64,000 bases of DNA from Pelosinus baikalensis (GTDB lineage: Bacteria; Bacillota; Negativicutes; DSM-13327), in assembly GCF_020819555.1 (NCBI RefSeq), contig NZ_JAJHJB010000006.1, positions 62,001 to 126,000 on the forward strand, read 5' to 3'. Shown here piece after piece: positions 34,707 to 43,415 of this stretch (positions are counted from its first letter, which is position 1; each line of letters opens with the position of its first letter). The notes under the pieces are model-generated. The model did no database searches. It saw nothing but the letters and a program-made list of their open reading frames with translations, and was not told where the DNA came from. Both the position numbers and the translations under genes were made by a program.

Positions 34707-35528
34707 ATGTTGCAGAATAAAAAAATCGGTTTTATCGGTAGCGGAGCTATGGCTGAAGCCTTAATTGATGGAATATTAAAAGCTAATTTAGTTACGCCGA
34801 GTCAAATTATCGTAAATGATATTTCACAGAATCGCCTAGAGCATATGGCTGGGAAATTTGGTGTACTTACGACGTTAAGTATTAAGGATACTGTAAAGGC
34901 AGCAGATATATTATTTTTAACTGTGAAGCCTCAGATTATTAATGGTGTATTAGATGCCATTGCACCGCTGCTTTCACCTACAACCTTAGTTGTATCAATT
35001 GCAGCGGGAATTACCATTGGAATACTCGAGAGCAAATTGATACGGATTCCGATTGTAAGAGTTATGCCAAACACTCCGGTGGCAGTAGGGGAAGGTATGT
35101 CTGTTCTTGCTTTGGGGCATTATGCAGGTGAAGAAAATGGCGAATTAGTATTGACTATTTTTGCTTCTGTAGGTAGAGCCATTATTATGGATGAAAATGC
35201 TATGGATGCAGTAACGGGATTATCAGGTAGTGGTCCCGGATACGTCTTTGTACTTATTGATGCATTAACGGATGCAGGTGTCCGGGTTGGCTTGTCCAGA
35301 CAAAATTCATTGGTTATGGCAGCTCAGACCTTATTAGGAGCAGCTAAGATGGTTCTGGAAACAGGGGAACATCCCGCAAGATTAAGGGATATGGTAACTT
35401 CCCCAGGTGGAACTGCTATTGCGGGTATACATGTGTTAGAGCAAAAGGGTGTAAGAGCAGCTTTAATTGATGCAGTAGAAGCAGCTACGAAACGTTCACA
35501 GGAGATGGGGAAAAAATCACATGGGTGA
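34707..35528 (+). CDS. proC: Pyrroline-5-carboxylate reductase
   Basis: NAD(P)H-dependent last step of proline synthesis. The 273-residue protein starts with the Rossmann segment IGFIGSGAMAEALI, has FLTVKPQ, RVMPNTPVAVGEGM and the C-terminal GLSGSGPGYVF and TSPGGTAIAGI signatures. It occupies the place between sepF and ylmH where B. subtilis has ylmG (YggT). It ends 8 bases inside ylmH. Confidence 0.96.
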   Translation: MLQNKKIGFIGSGAMAEALIDGILKANLVTPSQIIVNDISQNRLEHMAGKFGVLTTLSIKDTVKAADILFLTVKPQIINGVLDAIAPLLSPTTLVVSIAAGITIGILESKLIRIPIVRVMPNTPVAVGEGMSVLALGHYAGEENGELVLTIFASVGRAIIMDENAMDAVTGLSGSGPGYVFVLIDALTDAGVRVGLSRQNSLVMAAQTLLGAAKMVLETGEHPARLRDMVTSPGGTAIAGIHVLEQKGVRAALIDAVEAATKRSQEMGKKSHG

Positions 35529-36306
35529 TCGAGAAAAAATTATACGATATTATCAGGCTAGCGGTGAGGGTGAGTTAGCAGCTAAATTATTGGATTTAGC
35601 TGAAGCGGCATTGCGTAATCGAAAGTACAAAGTAACAGAGTTTCTGGATCCTTACGGTTATAGTATTGCAGAAACGATTGGTGCACATTATGATCGATTA
35701 AAGCTAGTATCCAGCGGTGGTTATGATGGGGCGGAGCGAGTTAAAGCTGTTTTTGTAAATGAAGAGTTTCGAGGTACCCCTGAAGTTGCAGTAGAGGCTG
35801 TTTCCGTAACATGGGATGAGAGATATTATCAAATCACTCATCGAGATGTATTGGGGGCATTGATGGCACTTGGTATTAAGCGAGAAATTATTGGTGACAT
35901 CATTATGTGCGGGCATGGATGTCAAATTATTATCGATTCATCTTTCTTCAATTTTCTTATGCAAAATTTTAGCAAGATTGGTGCGGCGCCTATCAGTATT
36001 GCGCAATTGAAGATCGCAGATATTGCTCCTCGAGAAGAAAAAGTAAAGGAAATCAAAACGACTGTAGCTTCTCTTCGATTGGACGTCATAGCAGCAGCTG
36101 GTTTTGGTACTTCCCGCAGCAGAATGTCGGAGGAAATCGTAGCAGGTAAACTAAAAGTAAACTGGCAGGAAGCTAAAAATAGTGCTCAGTCCATTAAAGA
36201 AAATGATGTTATTTCAATGAGGGGGCGGGGGAGAGTCGAAGTATGTGAAGTACTGGGTCAAACCAGAAAAGGACGAATGAGTATTGTATTAAAACGTTTT
36301 ATGTAG
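35521..36306 (+). CDS. YlmH-type RNA-binding protein with S4 domain
   Basis: A 261-residue protein. A mixed N-terminal domain (about 1-170, FLDPYGYSIAETIGAHYDRLKL; RDVLGALMALGIKREIIGDI) is followed by an S4 RNA-binding domain (about 180-260, RLDVIAAAGFGTSRSRMSEE, KENDVISMRGRGRVEV). B. subtilis YlmH/RqcP takes part in ribosome-associated quality control with RqcH, and an rqcH gene lies at 45023. Its ATG overlaps the proC end by 8 bases. Confidence 0.93.
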   Translation: MGDREKIIRYYQASGEGELAAKLLDLAEAALRNRKYKVTEFLDPYGYSIAETIGAHYDRLKLVSSGGYDGAERVKAVFVNEEFRGTPEVAVEAVSVTWDERYYQITHRDVLGALMALGIKREIIGDIIMCGHGCQIIIDSSFFNFLMQNFSKIGAAPISIAQLKIADIAPREEKVKEIKTTVASLRLDVIAAAGFGTSRSRMSEEIVAGKLKVNWQEAKNSAQSIKENDVISMRGRGRVEVCEVLGQTRKGRMSIVLKRFM

Positions 36307-36324
36307 ATACGTGGAGGTGTATTC

Positions 36325-36774
36325 ATGCTAACCCCATTAGATATTCATAATAAAGAATTTAAGAGAAGCTTTCGAGGATATAACGAAGAAGATGTCGATG
36401 AATTTCTTGACCGAGTCATAAAAGATTATGAGCTATTATATCGGGAAAATATTGAGTTGAAAGAGAATATGGACCGACTTAATAGTAAATTAGAACATTT
36501 TCAACATATGGAAAATACTTTACATAATACACTAATTGTTGCTCAGGAAACAGCGGAAGAAGTAAAGCTAAACGCTAAAAAGACAACAGAACTAATGATA
36601 AAAGAAGCAGAGATCAACGCTCAAAAACTTGTAGAGGAAGCTGCCAACAAAGTACGGCGTATGGCTAGTGAATATCAGGATTTGAAAAAACAGGTTGATG
36701 TATATCGTGTTCGTATGCGTACCCTTGTACAAGCACAGTTGGAGATATTAGGTGAATCTGGTGAGGATGAATAA
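36325..36774 (+). CDS. divIVA: Septum site-determining/polar protein DivIVA
   Basis: Curvature-sensing coiled-coil protein of 149 residues. The N-terminal membrane-binding region LTPLDIHNKEFKRSFRGYNE is followed by EEDVDEFLDRVIKDYE and a long coiled coil (about 35-140). In sporulators it anchors division and chromosome-segregation factors at poles. GTGGAGGTG precedes the ATG. It ends the ylm group; a strong promoter for ileS begins seven bases later. Confidence 0.95.
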   Translation: MLTPLDIHNKEFKRSFRGYNEEDVDEFLDRVIKDYELLYRENIELKENMDRLNSKLEHFQHMENTLHNTLIVAQETAEEVKLNAKKTTELMIKEAEINAQKLVEEAANKVRRMASEYQDLKKQVDVYRVRMRTLVQAQLEILGESGEDE

Positions 36775-36780
36775 CGTAAT

Positions 36781-36809
36781 TTGACAATGTACCTTTTATT
36801 GGTTATAAT
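36781..36809 (+). promoter_or_regulatory. Consensus sigma-A promoter of ileS
   Basis: TTGACA at 36781-36786 and TATAAT at 36804-36809 are perfect matches with a 17-base spacer. Transcription would start near 36816, just before the T-box leader. Confidence 0.93.
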
Positions 36810-36829
36810 CAACTTTATTGTAGAATGTT

Positions 36830-37071
36830 AATAATGATACAAGTCATGATGGAGACAGTAGCTAAAAATTTGATTTTACAGCGAGTTGGGAATAGTGTGA
36901 GCCTAATAGTAATCAAGTTTAGTGAAGATCACTCCTGAACTGCAAACTGAAATACAGTAAGATTTGCCGTTTAACGAGCGTTATATCGTTCTAAAGTGGC
37001 TGCAAAGTCATTAGGGTGGTACCACGGGAAACAACCTCTCGTCCCTTTAGGGATGAAGAGGTTTTATTTTT
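36830..37071 (+). promoter_or_regulatory. T-box riboswitch (isoleucine) with terminator
   Basis: Leader RNA that senses uncharged tRNA-Ile. AGGGTGGTACCACGG, the T-box, is at 37013-37027. The likely specifier codon ATC is at 36928-36930 in GTGAAGATCACTCC, matching Ile. The terminator stem AACCTCT (37033-37039)/AGAGGTT (37057-37063) ends in a long T-run, and the T-box region can form the antiterminator when uncharged tRNA binds. Confidence 0.95.
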
Positions 37072-37087
37072 TTTGGAGGTGTTATTG

Positions 37088-39874
37088 TTGGATTATAGTA
37101 AAACCCTTAATTTACCGCAAACTGAATTCCCAATGCGAGGGAATTTACCAGAGAGAGAGCCTGAAATGCTCAACTACTGGAAGCAGCAAAAGATTTATGA
37201 GAAACGTACAACGCAGGTGGAAAAGCCTAAATTTATCTTACATGATGGGCCTCCTTATGCGAATGGTGATATTCATATTGGTCATGCTTTAAATAAGATT
37301 TTAAAAGATATGATTTTGAAATACAAATCATTACGTGGATTTAATACTCCTTATGTACCTGGTTGGGATACTCATGGTCTACCGATTGAACATGCTGCCA
37401 TAAAAATACTCGGTCTAAATAGGCATGAGCTAAAACCATTGGATTTACGTCGTGAATGTAAGGATTATGCTTTGAAATTTGTTGATACCCAGCGTCAAGA
37501 CTTCAAACGTTTAGGTATTGGTGCTGATTGGGACAATCCATATGTAACATTGCGGCCTGCCTATGAAGCGAAGCAGATCGAGGTCTTTGGAGAAATGGCT
37601 AAGAAAGGTCATATTTATAAAGGGTTAAAATCGGTATACTGGTGTACTTCATGTGAGACTGCTTTGGCAGAAGCTGAAATTGAATATGCAGAAAAAAAAT
37701 CTCATACCATTTATGTTAAATTCCCTTTAGTAGATGATAAAGGGACTTTGCCTGTAGGAATAAATGCTGAAAATGTATATGGTGTCATTTGGACAACCAC
37801 GCCTTGGACAATGCCGGCCAATGTTGCCATTGCTGTTCATCCGGAATTAGAATACGCATGGGTGGAATCCCAAGGTGAAATTTATCTTTTAGCAGTAGAA
37901 TTGATTGACGCGGTAGCAAAAGATAATAAACTAGAAAGCTATACTATATTGTCAACTTTAAAGGGGGCTGATCTTGAAGGTGTGGTTTTCTCCCATCCCT
38001 TTATAGAGCGGGAGTCTATAATTGTTTTAGCTGACTACGTTACCCTAGAACAAGGTACTGGCTGTGTACATACGGCTCCAGGACACGGCCCAGACGATTT
38101 TGAAACGGGTATAAGGCACGGATTGCCAATCATTAATCCCGTGGACCATGCAGGGCGCTTTACGGCTGAAGGTGGCATATTTGAAGGCATGTTAATACAT
38201 GATACCGATGTCCCTGTGATCAAAGAATTAGCAGCACGTGGTATGTTATTGGGCAAGGGCAAAATCAAACACCAATATGCTCATTGCTGGCGTTGTAAAA
38301 ATCCTGTTATTTATCGGGCAACGGAACAGTGGTTTGCATCAGTAGATGGGTTTAGGGAACAAGCATTGCAAGCGATTAAAGATGTAAAATGGATTCCTGG
38401 CTGGGGCGAAGATCGGATACATAATATGGTGGCGGATCGTCATGACTGGTGTATTTCTCGTCAAAGGGTATGGGGAGTTCCAATTCCCATTTTTTATTGT
38501 ACACAATGTAATGAGCATGTCATCAATGATATAACGATTACTGCTGTTAAGAATTTATTTCGTCAAGAAGGTTCTGATGCATGGTGGGCCAAAGATTCAA
38601 GTGAAATATTGCCAGAAGGCTTTACTTGTTCTCATTGTGGCCACGATACTTTTCGCAAAGAAACGGATATTATGGATGTTTGGTTTGACAGCGGATCAAG
38701 TCATGCAGCTGTACTAGAGCAGCATGATGAACTTGTATGGCCAGCTGATTTATACTTAGAGGGAAGCGATCAGCATCGAGGGTGGTTTCAGTCATCTTTA
38801 TTAACATCGGTGGCAACAAAGGGAATTGCTCCTTATAAAGCGGTTCTTACTCATGGTTTTGTGGTAGATGGTGATGGTCGTAAAATGTCTAAATCTGTTG
38901 GTAATGTTATTTTTCCACAGGATGTTATTAAAAAATATGGGGCTGACATTTTGCGTTTATGGGTAGCCTCTGCTGACTATCAGGCGGATGTTCGTGTTTC
39001 GAACGATATCTTGAAACAGTTGTCGGAAGTATATCGAAAAATACGCAACACCTTCCGTTACATTCTAGGCAGTATTCATGATTTTAACCCAGATACAGAT
39101 AAAGTAGGCTATAATGAGTTATTAGAGATCGATCGGTGGGCACTTTTACGATTAGAACAAGTTCGTGAGAAAGTTACAAAAGCGTATGAAGAGTATGAGT
39201 TTCATTTAATCTATCATACGGTACATAATTTTTGTACTGTTGATTTAAGCTCAATTTACTTAGACATATTAAAAGATCGCGTATACACGGCTTTGCCTGC
39301 TTCCAGAGAGCGGCGTGCAGCACAAACTGTTATGTATGAAATCGTAAATACTTTGGTACGTCTTATTTCACCTGTTCTTACCTTTACTGCTGAAGAAGTG
39401 TGGCAGCATATGAAACAAGAACAAAATATGCCAGAAAGTGTGCAGTTGGCTGATTGGCCAATGGTCCATGATGAATATCTTAATGCTGACTTAGAAGCAA
39501 AATGGACTTCTATATTGGCAATGCGTAGTGAGATTACAAAAGCTTTAGAAACTGCTAGGCGTAATAAAGTGATCGGACATTCTTTGGATGCAGAGGTTAC
39601 ACTGTATGCAAATGATAAGATATTTACTCAATTATCAGCTATGGATAAAGAGTGGGCAAATATTTTGATTGTATCAAAGATTCATGTTGTAGAAGATACT
39701 GGAAAAGCACCGGAAAGTGCATATCAAGTAGAGGATATGGCATTGTCAATTGTCGTATCACAAGCGGAAGGTCAAAAATGTGAACGTTGCTGGATTTATA
39801 GTGATACTGTAGGAAAGATGGAGAAGCACGAAACACTATGTAGCCGTTGCAATGATGTAGTAGTAAAATTATAA
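37088..39874 (+). CDS. ileS: Isoleucine--tRNA ligase
   Basis: Class I aminoacyl-tRNA synthetase of 928 residues. It has the HIGH motif at 63-66 in ANGDIHIGHALNK, an editing CP1 domain with TTTPWTMPAN, KMSKS at 599-603, an anticodon-binding domain and a C-terminal zinc ribbon (CERCWIYSD...CSRC). The frame is open from 37016 within the T-box, which cannot be coding. GGAGGT at 37075-37080 points to TTG 37088 (TTG 37085 is also possible). Confidence 0.96.
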   Translation: MDYSKTLNLPQTEFPMRGNLPEREPEMLNYWKQQKIYEKRTTQVEKPKFILHDGPPYANGDIHIGHALNKILKDMILKYKSLRGFNTPYVPGWDTHGLPIEHAAIKILGLNRHELKPLDLRRECKDYALKFVDTQRQDFKRLGIGADWDNPYVTLRPAYEAKQIEVFGEMAKKGHIYKGLKSVYWCTSCETALAEAEIEYAEKKSHTIYVKFPLVDDKGTLPVGINAENVYGVIWTTTPWTMPANVAIAVHPELEYAWVESQGEIYLLAVELIDAVAKDNKLESYTILSTLKGADLEGVVFSHPFIERESIIVLADYVTLEQGTGCVHTAPGHGPDDFETGIRHGLPIINPVDHAGRFTAEGGIFEGMLIHDTDVPVIKELAARGMLLGKGKIKHQYAHCWRCKNPVIYRATEQWFASVDGFREQALQAIKDVKWIPGWGEDRIHNMVADRHDWCISRQRVWGVPIPIFYCTQCNEHVINDITITAVKNLFRQEGSDAWWAKDSSEILPEGFTCSHCGHDTFRKETDIMDVWFDSGSSHAAVLEQHDELVWPADLYLEGSDQHRGWFQSSLLTSVATKGIAPYKAVLTHGFVVDGDGRKMSKSVGNVIFPQDVIKKYGADILRLWVASADYQADVRVSNDILKQLSEVYRKIRNTFRYILGSIHDFNPDTDKVGYNELLEIDRWALLRLEQVREKVTKAYEEYEFHLIYHTVHNFCTVDLSSIYLDILKDRVYTALPASRERRAAQTVMYEIVNTLVRLISPVLTFTAEEVWQHMKQEQNMPESVQLADWPMVHDEYLNADLEAKWTSILAMRSEITKALETARRNKVIGHSLDAEVTLYANDKIFTQLSAMDKEWANILIVSKIHVVEDTGKAPESAYQVEDMALSIVVSQAEGQKCERCWIYSDTVGKMEKHETLCSRCNDVVVKL

Positions 39875-39881
39875 TGAACGT

Positions 39882-39914
39882 AAAAAACCGGAACTTGTTT
39901 CCGGTTTTTTTTTT
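39882..39914 (+). terminator. Rho-independent terminator after ileS
   Basis: AAAAAACCGGAA at 39882-39893 pairs with TTCCGGTTTTTT at 39899-39910 over a 5-base loop, followed by more T. It is eight bases after the ileS stop. Confidence 0.93.
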
Positions 39915-39949
39915 ATAAGATGGAGATAATAGAATTGGAGGTATGTTTA

Positions 39950-40246
39950 GTGGAGCAGCAAGGAAAGCAAGATGTAATTACAGTACAACTAAAAAGATTG
40001 ATATGCCATTTAGAGTCAATGCGCATTGCTGAATATATGGAACTTCTCGAACGACCAGGAAAACTGATACTCATCAATTTTATTGCTGGAATCGCGCGAG
40101 GATTAGGCATTGCCATTGGAGCATCTGTATTTTTTGCCATGGTATTAAACTTATTACATCAACTTATTTTACTCAACATACCGGGCATTGGAAACTTCGT
40201 AGCAGATATTATACACATTGTAGAAATGAAGAATGGAAAATTTTAA
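39950..40246 (+). CDS. DUF5665 family membrane protein
   Basis: A 98-residue protein with an N-terminal soluble part and one or two hydrophobic segments (about 45-85, GIARGLGIAIGASVFFAMVL; LLNIPGIGNFVADII). The RLICHLESMRIAEYMELLERPGKLI stretch followed by the glycine-rich helix is the DUF5665 layout. The function is unknown. GGAGG at 39937-39941 supports GTG 39950 rather than the ATG at 39920. The next gene, a nitroreductase, starts 20 bases after its stop. Confidence 0.75.
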   Translation: MEQQGKQDVITVQLKRLICHLESMRIAEYMELLERPGKLILINFIAGIARGLGIAIGASVFFAMVLNLLHQLILLNIPGIGNFVADIIHIVEMKNGKF

Positions 40247-40266
40247 AGAAATTGGAGTGTGTATGT

Positions 40267-40794
40267 ATGACGAAAGATGTTTTTGATTGTATGAGGGAAA
40301 GTCATAGCGTTAGAAATTTTCTGCAGCAAGATATACCTGAACCTACCTTAACAAGAATCTTAGAGGCGGGTTGCTGGGCTCCTAGTGCAGGAAATTTGCA
40401 GCCATGGTATTTTTATGTAATAAAGAATCAAGAAATAAAAAGAAAAGTGGCTGAAGCTTGTTTTGAGCAAAATCAAATTGAAAATTCACCGGTGAGTATT
40501 GTTATATTAGCTGACCCAGCTCGTTCTAATGAAAAATATGGTGAGCGTGGTGCTCAATTATATTGTTTGCAAGATACTGCGGTTGCCGCAGAAAATATGA
40601 TATTAGCAGCTTATGGACTGGGGATTTCTACCTGCTGGATTGGCGCTTTTGATGAAATCAAAATCCAGCAAGCAGTGGAGGCTCCTCCTAGACTTCGAGC
40701 AGTAGCTATTCTTTGTTTAGGGTATAGCAACGAAGTCGATAGACCTGCCAAAGAAAGACTCAGAATCGGTGAAGTAACGAAGATTATTCATTAG
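40267..40794 (+). CDS. Nitroreductase family protein
   Basis: FMN-dependent oxidoreductase of 175 residues. SHSVRNFLQQDI near the N-terminus and CWAPSAGNLQPWYFYVI provide the FMN phosphate-binding residues. AAENMILAAYGLGISTCWIG is the typical dimer-interface helix. The physiological substrate cannot be told from sequence. GGAG at 40254-40257 favours ATG 40267 over the ATG at 40252. Confidence 0.88.
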   Translation: MTKDVFDCMRESHSVRNFLQQDIPEPTLTRILEAGCWAPSAGNLQPWYFYVIKNQEIKRKVAEACFEQNQIENSPVSIVILADPARSNEKYGERGAQLYCLQDTAVAAENMILAAYGLGISTCWIGAFDEIKIQQAVEAPPRLRAVAILCLGYSNEVDRPAKERLRIGEVTKIIH

Positions 40795-40805
40795 GAGAGG
40801 GTAAT

Positions 40806-41438
40806 TTGGATGCTGCAAAATATAAAGAATTAGCAAAACGATTAGACGAAGAGAAGCAGGAGTTACTAAAGCAAATTAGTTCTTTGGAAGAATCAGGATT
40901 AGAAACAAGTTTATCCTATTCAACGGGAGAATTATCGGTCTGTGATAATCATCCTGCTGATATTGGCGATGAATTATTTGAACGCAGTAAAGATATTGCT
41001 TTAAAAGATAATGCGCAAGTTCTATTGTCGCGAGTGGAAAAAGCTCTTAAAAAAATGGATAATGGAAACTATGAATATTGTAGTACCTGTGGCAAAAAAA
41101 TACCTGTAGCTAGGTTAGAGGCTATTCCTTGGGCGAACGAATGCATACAATGTCAGGAGCAATACGATGTTGTAGATTCCATCCCAAGGCCTTTAGAAGA
41201 GGAGGTGCTAACGCCACCTTTTCAACAGAATTTTTTAGATCATGATAAAAATGATTTTATTGGTTTTGATGGTGAGGATGCCTTACAAGCGGTCATGCGT
41301 TATGGCAGCTCTGATACACCCCAGGATATTCCTGGAAGCCGTAATTACAAAAAGTTATTCAATAATAGTGATGAACAGCAGGGAATTGTTGATCCGGCAG
41401 ATGCTATTCCTGTAAAAGAAAGAGATGGAAGTCCGTGA
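40806..41438 (+). CDS. TraR/DksA-type zinc finger protein, YteA-like
   Basis: A 210-residue protein: N-terminal coiled coil (about 1-45), a DNHPADIGDELFERSKDI segment typical of the YteA sporulation-linked family, then a DksA-type zinc finger CSTCGKKIPVARLEAIPWANECIQC (first cysteine near residue 95). A long acidic C-terminus contains DFIGFDGEDALQAVMRYG. YteA-like proteins are found in sporulators; the role is unclear. It starts at TTG 40806 behind AGGAGAGG. Confidence 0.85.
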   Translation: MDAAKYKELAKRLDEEKQELLKQISSLEESGLETSLSYSTGELSVCDNHPADIGDELFERSKDIALKDNAQVLLSRVEKALKKMDNGNYEYCSTCGKKIPVARLEAIPWANECIQCQEQYDVVDSIPRPLEEEVLTPPFQQNFLDHDKNDFIGFDGEDALQAVMRYGSSDTPQDIPGSRNYKKLFNNSDEQQGIVDPADAIPVKERDGSP

Positions 41439-41495
41439 AGGAAAATAGTTACAGAATCTGTTGTTTTAAAAAATAAACGTATGAGTTATAAATTG

Positions 41496-41530
41496 AAAAA
41501 CTGGGCGACAATTTTAAGCCCAGTTTTTTA
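41496..41530 (+). terminator. Terminator after the yteA-like gene
   Basis: AAAAACTGGGC at 41496-41506 pairs with GCCCAGTTTTT at 41518-41528 over an 11-base loop, followed by T. Confidence 0.88.
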
Positions 41531-41577
41531 ATTCGCAGCAGGAGTTACGTGTGTCAAAGTATAAAGATAGTAGCGTA

Positions 41578-41594
41578 ATATATATATATATATA
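41578..41594. repeat. AT dinucleotide tract upstream of the TVP38-like gene
   Basis: Seventeen bases of strictly alternating A and T lie about 40 bases before the start codon at 41635. Such tracts can vary in length by slippage, and this one may fall within the promoter or 5' UTR. No -10 element is clear besides the tract itself. Confidence 0.6.
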
Positions 41595-41634
41595 ATCCAT
41601 CGGTGAAGGGGTAGTTTTGCTAGGAGGTGCTTTT

Positions 41635-42339
41635 ATGGCAACACCAATGATGATAGTGAAAGGTGTTATGTATCGACTTGGGGTATTGGTTATTGCTGTA
41701 ATTGGATATTTTTATTTGCCTGGCATACAAAAATTTTTTGAAAGTGGATTTTCCTTATTATGGGATCGGGACTTTGACGGATTACGTCAATTTATTTTGT
41801 CCTATGGTTTTTGGGCACCTCTGTGCAGTATCTTGTTAATGACGCTGCAGTCACTAATCCCTTTTGTTCCAGGATTAGCAATTACTATTACTAATGCTTG
41901 GGTTTTTGGCTGGCAGTATGGGGCGGTCTATTCCTGGCTGGGAGCATTACTTGGAGCATGTTTAGATTTTGCTATTGCAAGATGGTATGGACGACCAATT
42001 GTTGAAAAATTTATAAATAAAAAGTATTTAAAGATAACAGATGCATTTCTTCGTGAGCATGGTATATTTGCTGTATTTATTACTCGCTTGACACCTATTA
42101 TTCCCTTTAAAGTGATAAGCTATGGTGTTGGACTAACGACTCTTTCTTTTTGTCAATTTGCAATTGCAACAGCAATTGGGCAAGCACCTGCGATTCTCAT
42201 ATATTCTGTTATCGGTCAAAATCTTACACATAGTATTCGTGCCACGGTTATCATTACTTCTTTGTTGCTTGCTATTGGTGCTTTTGGGTATTATTTCAGC
42301 GAGGATATAGAACGAAGGTTTTTTCCTGATAAAGAGTAA
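41635..42339 (+). CDS. TVP38/TMEM64 (DedA-superfamily) membrane protein
   Basis: A 234-residue polytopic protein with about five or six hydrophobic segments. The VTT-domain signature appears as GFWAPLCSILLMTLQSLIPF, FGWQYGAVYSWLGALLGACL and FITRLTPIIPFKVISYGVGL. Family members are implicated in lipid scrambling or transport, but none is assigned for this subgroup. AGGAGG at 41621-41626 sets ATG 41635. Confidence 0.87.
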   Translation: MATPMMIVKGVMYRLGVLVIAVIGYFYLPGIQKFFESGFSLLWDRDFDGLRQFILSYGFWAPLCSILLMTLQSLIPFVPGLAITITNAWVFGWQYGAVYSWLGALLGACLDFAIARWYGRPIVEKFINKKYLKITDAFLREHGIFAVFITRLTPIIPFKVISYGVGLTTLSFCQFAIATAIGQAPAILIYSVIGQNLTHSIRATVIITSLLLAIGAFGYYFSEDIERRFFPDKE

Positions 42340-42400
42340 CTACGGGGAATATATAATAAATTTATAAGTTTCTAGAAGGAGAGTATAAGTATAATGTAAA

Positions 42401-42423
42401 AATATCATATTAAATATGATATT
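42401..42423. promoter_or_regulatory. 11-bp palindromic site upstream of the ferredoxin gene
   Basis: AATATCATATT at 42401-42411 and AATATGATATT at 42413-42423 are perfect inverted copies separated by one base. A TATAAT hexamer lies downstream at 42452. The symmetry fits an operator for a dimeric regulator of the ferredoxin gene, but AT-rich palindromes also arise by chance. Confidence 0.45.
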
Positions 42424-42490
42424 AGTTATGTGATTTCTTGTTAGTATATAGTATAATGGTATACAGTGATCTACATAGGAGGTGAATTTC

Positions 42491-42655
42491 ATGTATAAAA
42501 TTGATAGTAGCTGTATTTCATGTGGCGCTTGTGCTTCTGTTTGCCCGGTTGAAGCTATTTCTGAAGGCGATACCCAATATAGTATCGATGAAAAATGTAT
42601 TGACTGTGGTTCTTGTGCTGCAACCTGTCCAGTGGGAGCAATTAGCCCAGAATAA
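42491..42655 (+). CDS. 2[4Fe-4S] ferredoxin
   Basis: A 54-residue clostridial-type ferredoxin. Two CxxCxxCxxxCP motifs are present: CISCGACASVCP (first cysteine at 8) and CIDCGSCAATCP (first cysteine at 36), enough for two 4Fe-4S clusters. It is a soluble low-potential electron carrier of anaerobes. AGGAGGTGA lies before ATG 42491. The gene stands alone, between a palindrome upstream and a series of hairpins downstream. Confidence 0.97.
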   Translation: MYKIDSSCISCGACASVCPVEAISEGDTQYSIDEKCIDCGSCAATCPVGAISPE

Positions 42656-42671
42656 GTAACATAATTAAAGT

Positions 42672-42786
42672 AAATGACTTGGGGTATACTAAGTCATAGA
42701 CATAGGCACCAAGCCTTAGTCATTTTTGAGTGAAATTTAAAAATGATTTCACTAGAAAAGCTCAGAATTTCTGAGCTTTTCTTTTT
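42672..42786 (+). terminator. Three successive hairpins after the ferredoxin gene, the last a strong terminator
   Basis: AAATGACT (42672-42679) pairs with AGTCATTT (42718-42725), and can instead form a smaller GACTTGG-type hairpin. AGTGAAAT (42729-42736) pairs with ATTTCACT (42746-42753). GAAAAGCTCAG (42755-42765) pairs with CTGAGCTTTTC (42771-42781) and is followed by TTTTT. The last is a clear terminator. The first two are unexplained and might make a structured 3' UTR or small RNA. Confidence 0.8.
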
Positions 42787-42859
42787 GCCAAAAGTTCAGT
42801 CACCAATTGGCCGGAGGTAAAGATACGTAAGAAGTAAAAACTTTACCTTTGACCAATTT

Positions 42860-42888
42860 TTGTTTATTATATATAGTAAGCTTATAAT
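42860..42888 (+). promoter_or_regulatory. Candidate promoter of the lspA-rluD-pyrR operon
   Basis: TATAAT at 42883-42888 with TTGTTT at 42860-42865, spacer 17. The -35 is poor. It is placed just after the ferredoxin terminator and about 80 bases before lspA. Confidence 0.4.
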
Positions 42889-42965
42889 GCGTGATAACAA
42901 TTAGTAGCTGAAAATCTATTTTATTCGCAAGAATAATGTTATGTACAGGATAGGAGAGAAGATTA

Positions 42966-43415
42966 GTGCCTATATTAATAGTAGTATTCGTGGTGATAAT
43001 GGATCAGTTGTCTAAATTTTATATTCAAACACATATGACTCTGGGGATGTCTATACCTGTGATTGATGATATTTTCCATATTACCTATGTTTTAAATCCA
43101 GGAGCTGCCTTTGGGTTGTTTGAACATCAAACGCTATTTTTTTTAATAGTGGCAGTTAGCTTAGTATCAGCTGCGATTTATTTTTATCCGCGGATACCAA
43201 AGAAGTATAGCTTACTGCGCTTTGGTACTGGTTTATTGGTAGGGGGAGCAATTGGGAATGTGATTGATCGCATCAAAACAGGTTATGTAATTGATTTTTT
43301 TGATTTTCGTATTTGGCCTGTTTTTAATATTGCAGATGCGGCCATTGTATGTGGTGTAGGTTGTATTGTTTTTACTATGGTTTATTTACATAAAGAGGAT
43401 GAAGCAAATGGGTAA
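42966..43415 (+). CDS. lspA: Lipoprotein signal peptidase (signal peptidase II)
   Basis: Membrane aspartic protease that cleaves prolipoproteins after lipidation. The 149-residue protein has four hydrophobic segments, the DQLSKFYI segment near the N-terminus, LNPGAAFG, and the catalytic aspartates in GNVIDRI and FNIADAAI. The start is GTG 42966. Its end overlaps rluD by 8 bases. Confidence 0.96.
   Translation: MPILIVVFVVIMDQLSKFYIQTHMTLGMSIPVIDDIFHITYVLNPGAAFGLFEHQTLFFLIVAVSLVSAAIYFYPRIPKKYSLLRFGTGLLVGGAIGNVIDRIKTGYVIDFFDFRIWPVFNIADAAIVCGVGCIVFTMVYLHKEDEANG

Noticed and set aside
36996..37292. 98-codon open frame over the T-box and the ileS 5' end
   Set aside because: Overlaps the T-box antiterminator region and the start of ileS in another frame.
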